Under the pieces are notes generated by a model, which searched no databases, had not been told where the DNA came from, and saw only the letters and a list, made by a program, of their open reading frames with translations. Shown piece by piece: positions 63,887-64,000 of a stretch of DNA of 64,000 nucleotides (positions are counted from its first letter, which is position 1; each line of letters opens with the position of its first letter). The translations under genes and the position numbers were made by a program. The stretch comes from Pseudomonadota bacterium (GTDB lineage: Bacteria > Pseudomonadota > Alphaproteobacteria > Sphingomonadales > Sphingomonadaceae): the NCBI GenBank assembly GCA_021849075.1, contig JAJZTH010000003.1:62001-126000 (forward strand), read 5' to 3'.

Positions 63887-64000
63887 GTAAAAGTTTTAGG
63901 AGAGGATGCCTGAAAGGCAGGTTCCTTTTGCCTTGGGCGCATCCTTGCTGCAAGTGCGAAACATATTTTTGCGGTTGCAAAATGTGCATCCGTAGCGACA

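Larger units (their letters stand above)
63534..64000. other. Right-hand end of window, mostly non-coding
   Basis: After the NodT stop no established gene is visible. The stretch holds a short doubtful frame (63642-63794), a perfect 11-bp inverted repeat AGCGATGGTGC-AAC-GCACCATCGCT (63768-63792) over that frame's end, and a minus-strand terminator with an upstream nested stem (63858-63945). Composition from about 63850 is more AT-rich. Confidence 0.5.

Noticed and set aside
63558..63989. 143-codon minus-strand frame at the right edge
   Set aside because: It runs through the minus-strand terminator stem and T-run and has no family resemblance.

Overview
The window reads as chromosomal DNA of a sphingomonad (family Sphingomonadaceae, Sphingobium/Sphingomonas-like). 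It is GC-rich and densely coded. It carries a tol-pal operon, a ubiquinol-cytochrome c chaperone beside bamE and a DUF177 gene, a xseA-DUF2093 pair, several NodT-type lipoprotein outer-membrane factors, and a nonphosphorylating L-rhamnose pathway of the kind described from Sphingomonas. No tRNA, rRNA, CRISPR array, insertion sequence or prophage gene was seen.

Layout. 1-4.4 kb (minus): pheT (3' end cut by the window edge), pheS, 3-hydroxybutyryl-CoA dehydrogenase. 4.6-9.4 kb (plus): ybgC-tolQ-tolR-tolA-tolB-pal, closed by a strong terminator; a double-hairpin palindromic element sits between tolQ and tolR. 9.5-21.9 kb: a catabolic island for L-rhamnose. It holds a mutarotase, two hydrolases or esterases, LacI- and IclR-type regulators, the RhaT symporter, and the enzymes dehydrogenase, lactonase, dehydratase, second dehydrogenase and FAH-type hydrolase, which together would convert L-rhamnose to pyruvate and L-lactate. 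It ends in a lutABC L-lactate-oxidation locus in which lutA and lutB appear fused by an internal deletion. 21.9-28.8 kb: an SGNH hydrolase, a membrane acyltransferase, a helix-hairpin-helix membrane protein, purD, xseA, a DUF2093 gene, an M23 peptidase and a small exported protein. 29.1-36.4 kb: a TonB-dependent receptor followed by a little-characterised group of three 2-oxoglutarate/Fe(II) oxygenase-like proteins (one fused to TPR repeats) and a P-loop sulfotransferase-like protein. This is the least explained region and the best candidate for an undescribed system.

36.4-49.2 kb: clpB, an exported M28 peptidase, an M16 double-domain peptidase, a small protein, then a MarR-controlled efflux operon (FUSC permease, DUF1656, HlyD adaptor, NodT outer-membrane factor) with a palindromic operator over the MarR start codon. 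49.4-55.4 kb: a bidirectional terminator, bamE, the cytochrome bc1 chaperone, DUF177, an exported protein, dinB, and a DUF3649-PepSY-DUF3325 iron-uptake accessory operon without its usual receptor. 55.4-63.5 kb: an OmpR/EnvZ-type two-component pair divergent from an AcrAB-NodT-type RND efflux operon, with three 10-bp-phased direct repeats between them. The last 450 bases hold a doubtful small ORF and a minus-strand terminator that may end a small RNA.

Gene calls rest on reading the translated proteins and recognising families. No database search was run. Start sites were moved from the longest possible frame wherever signal peptides, ribosome binding sites, four-base ATGA overlaps or family N-termini favoured another codon.
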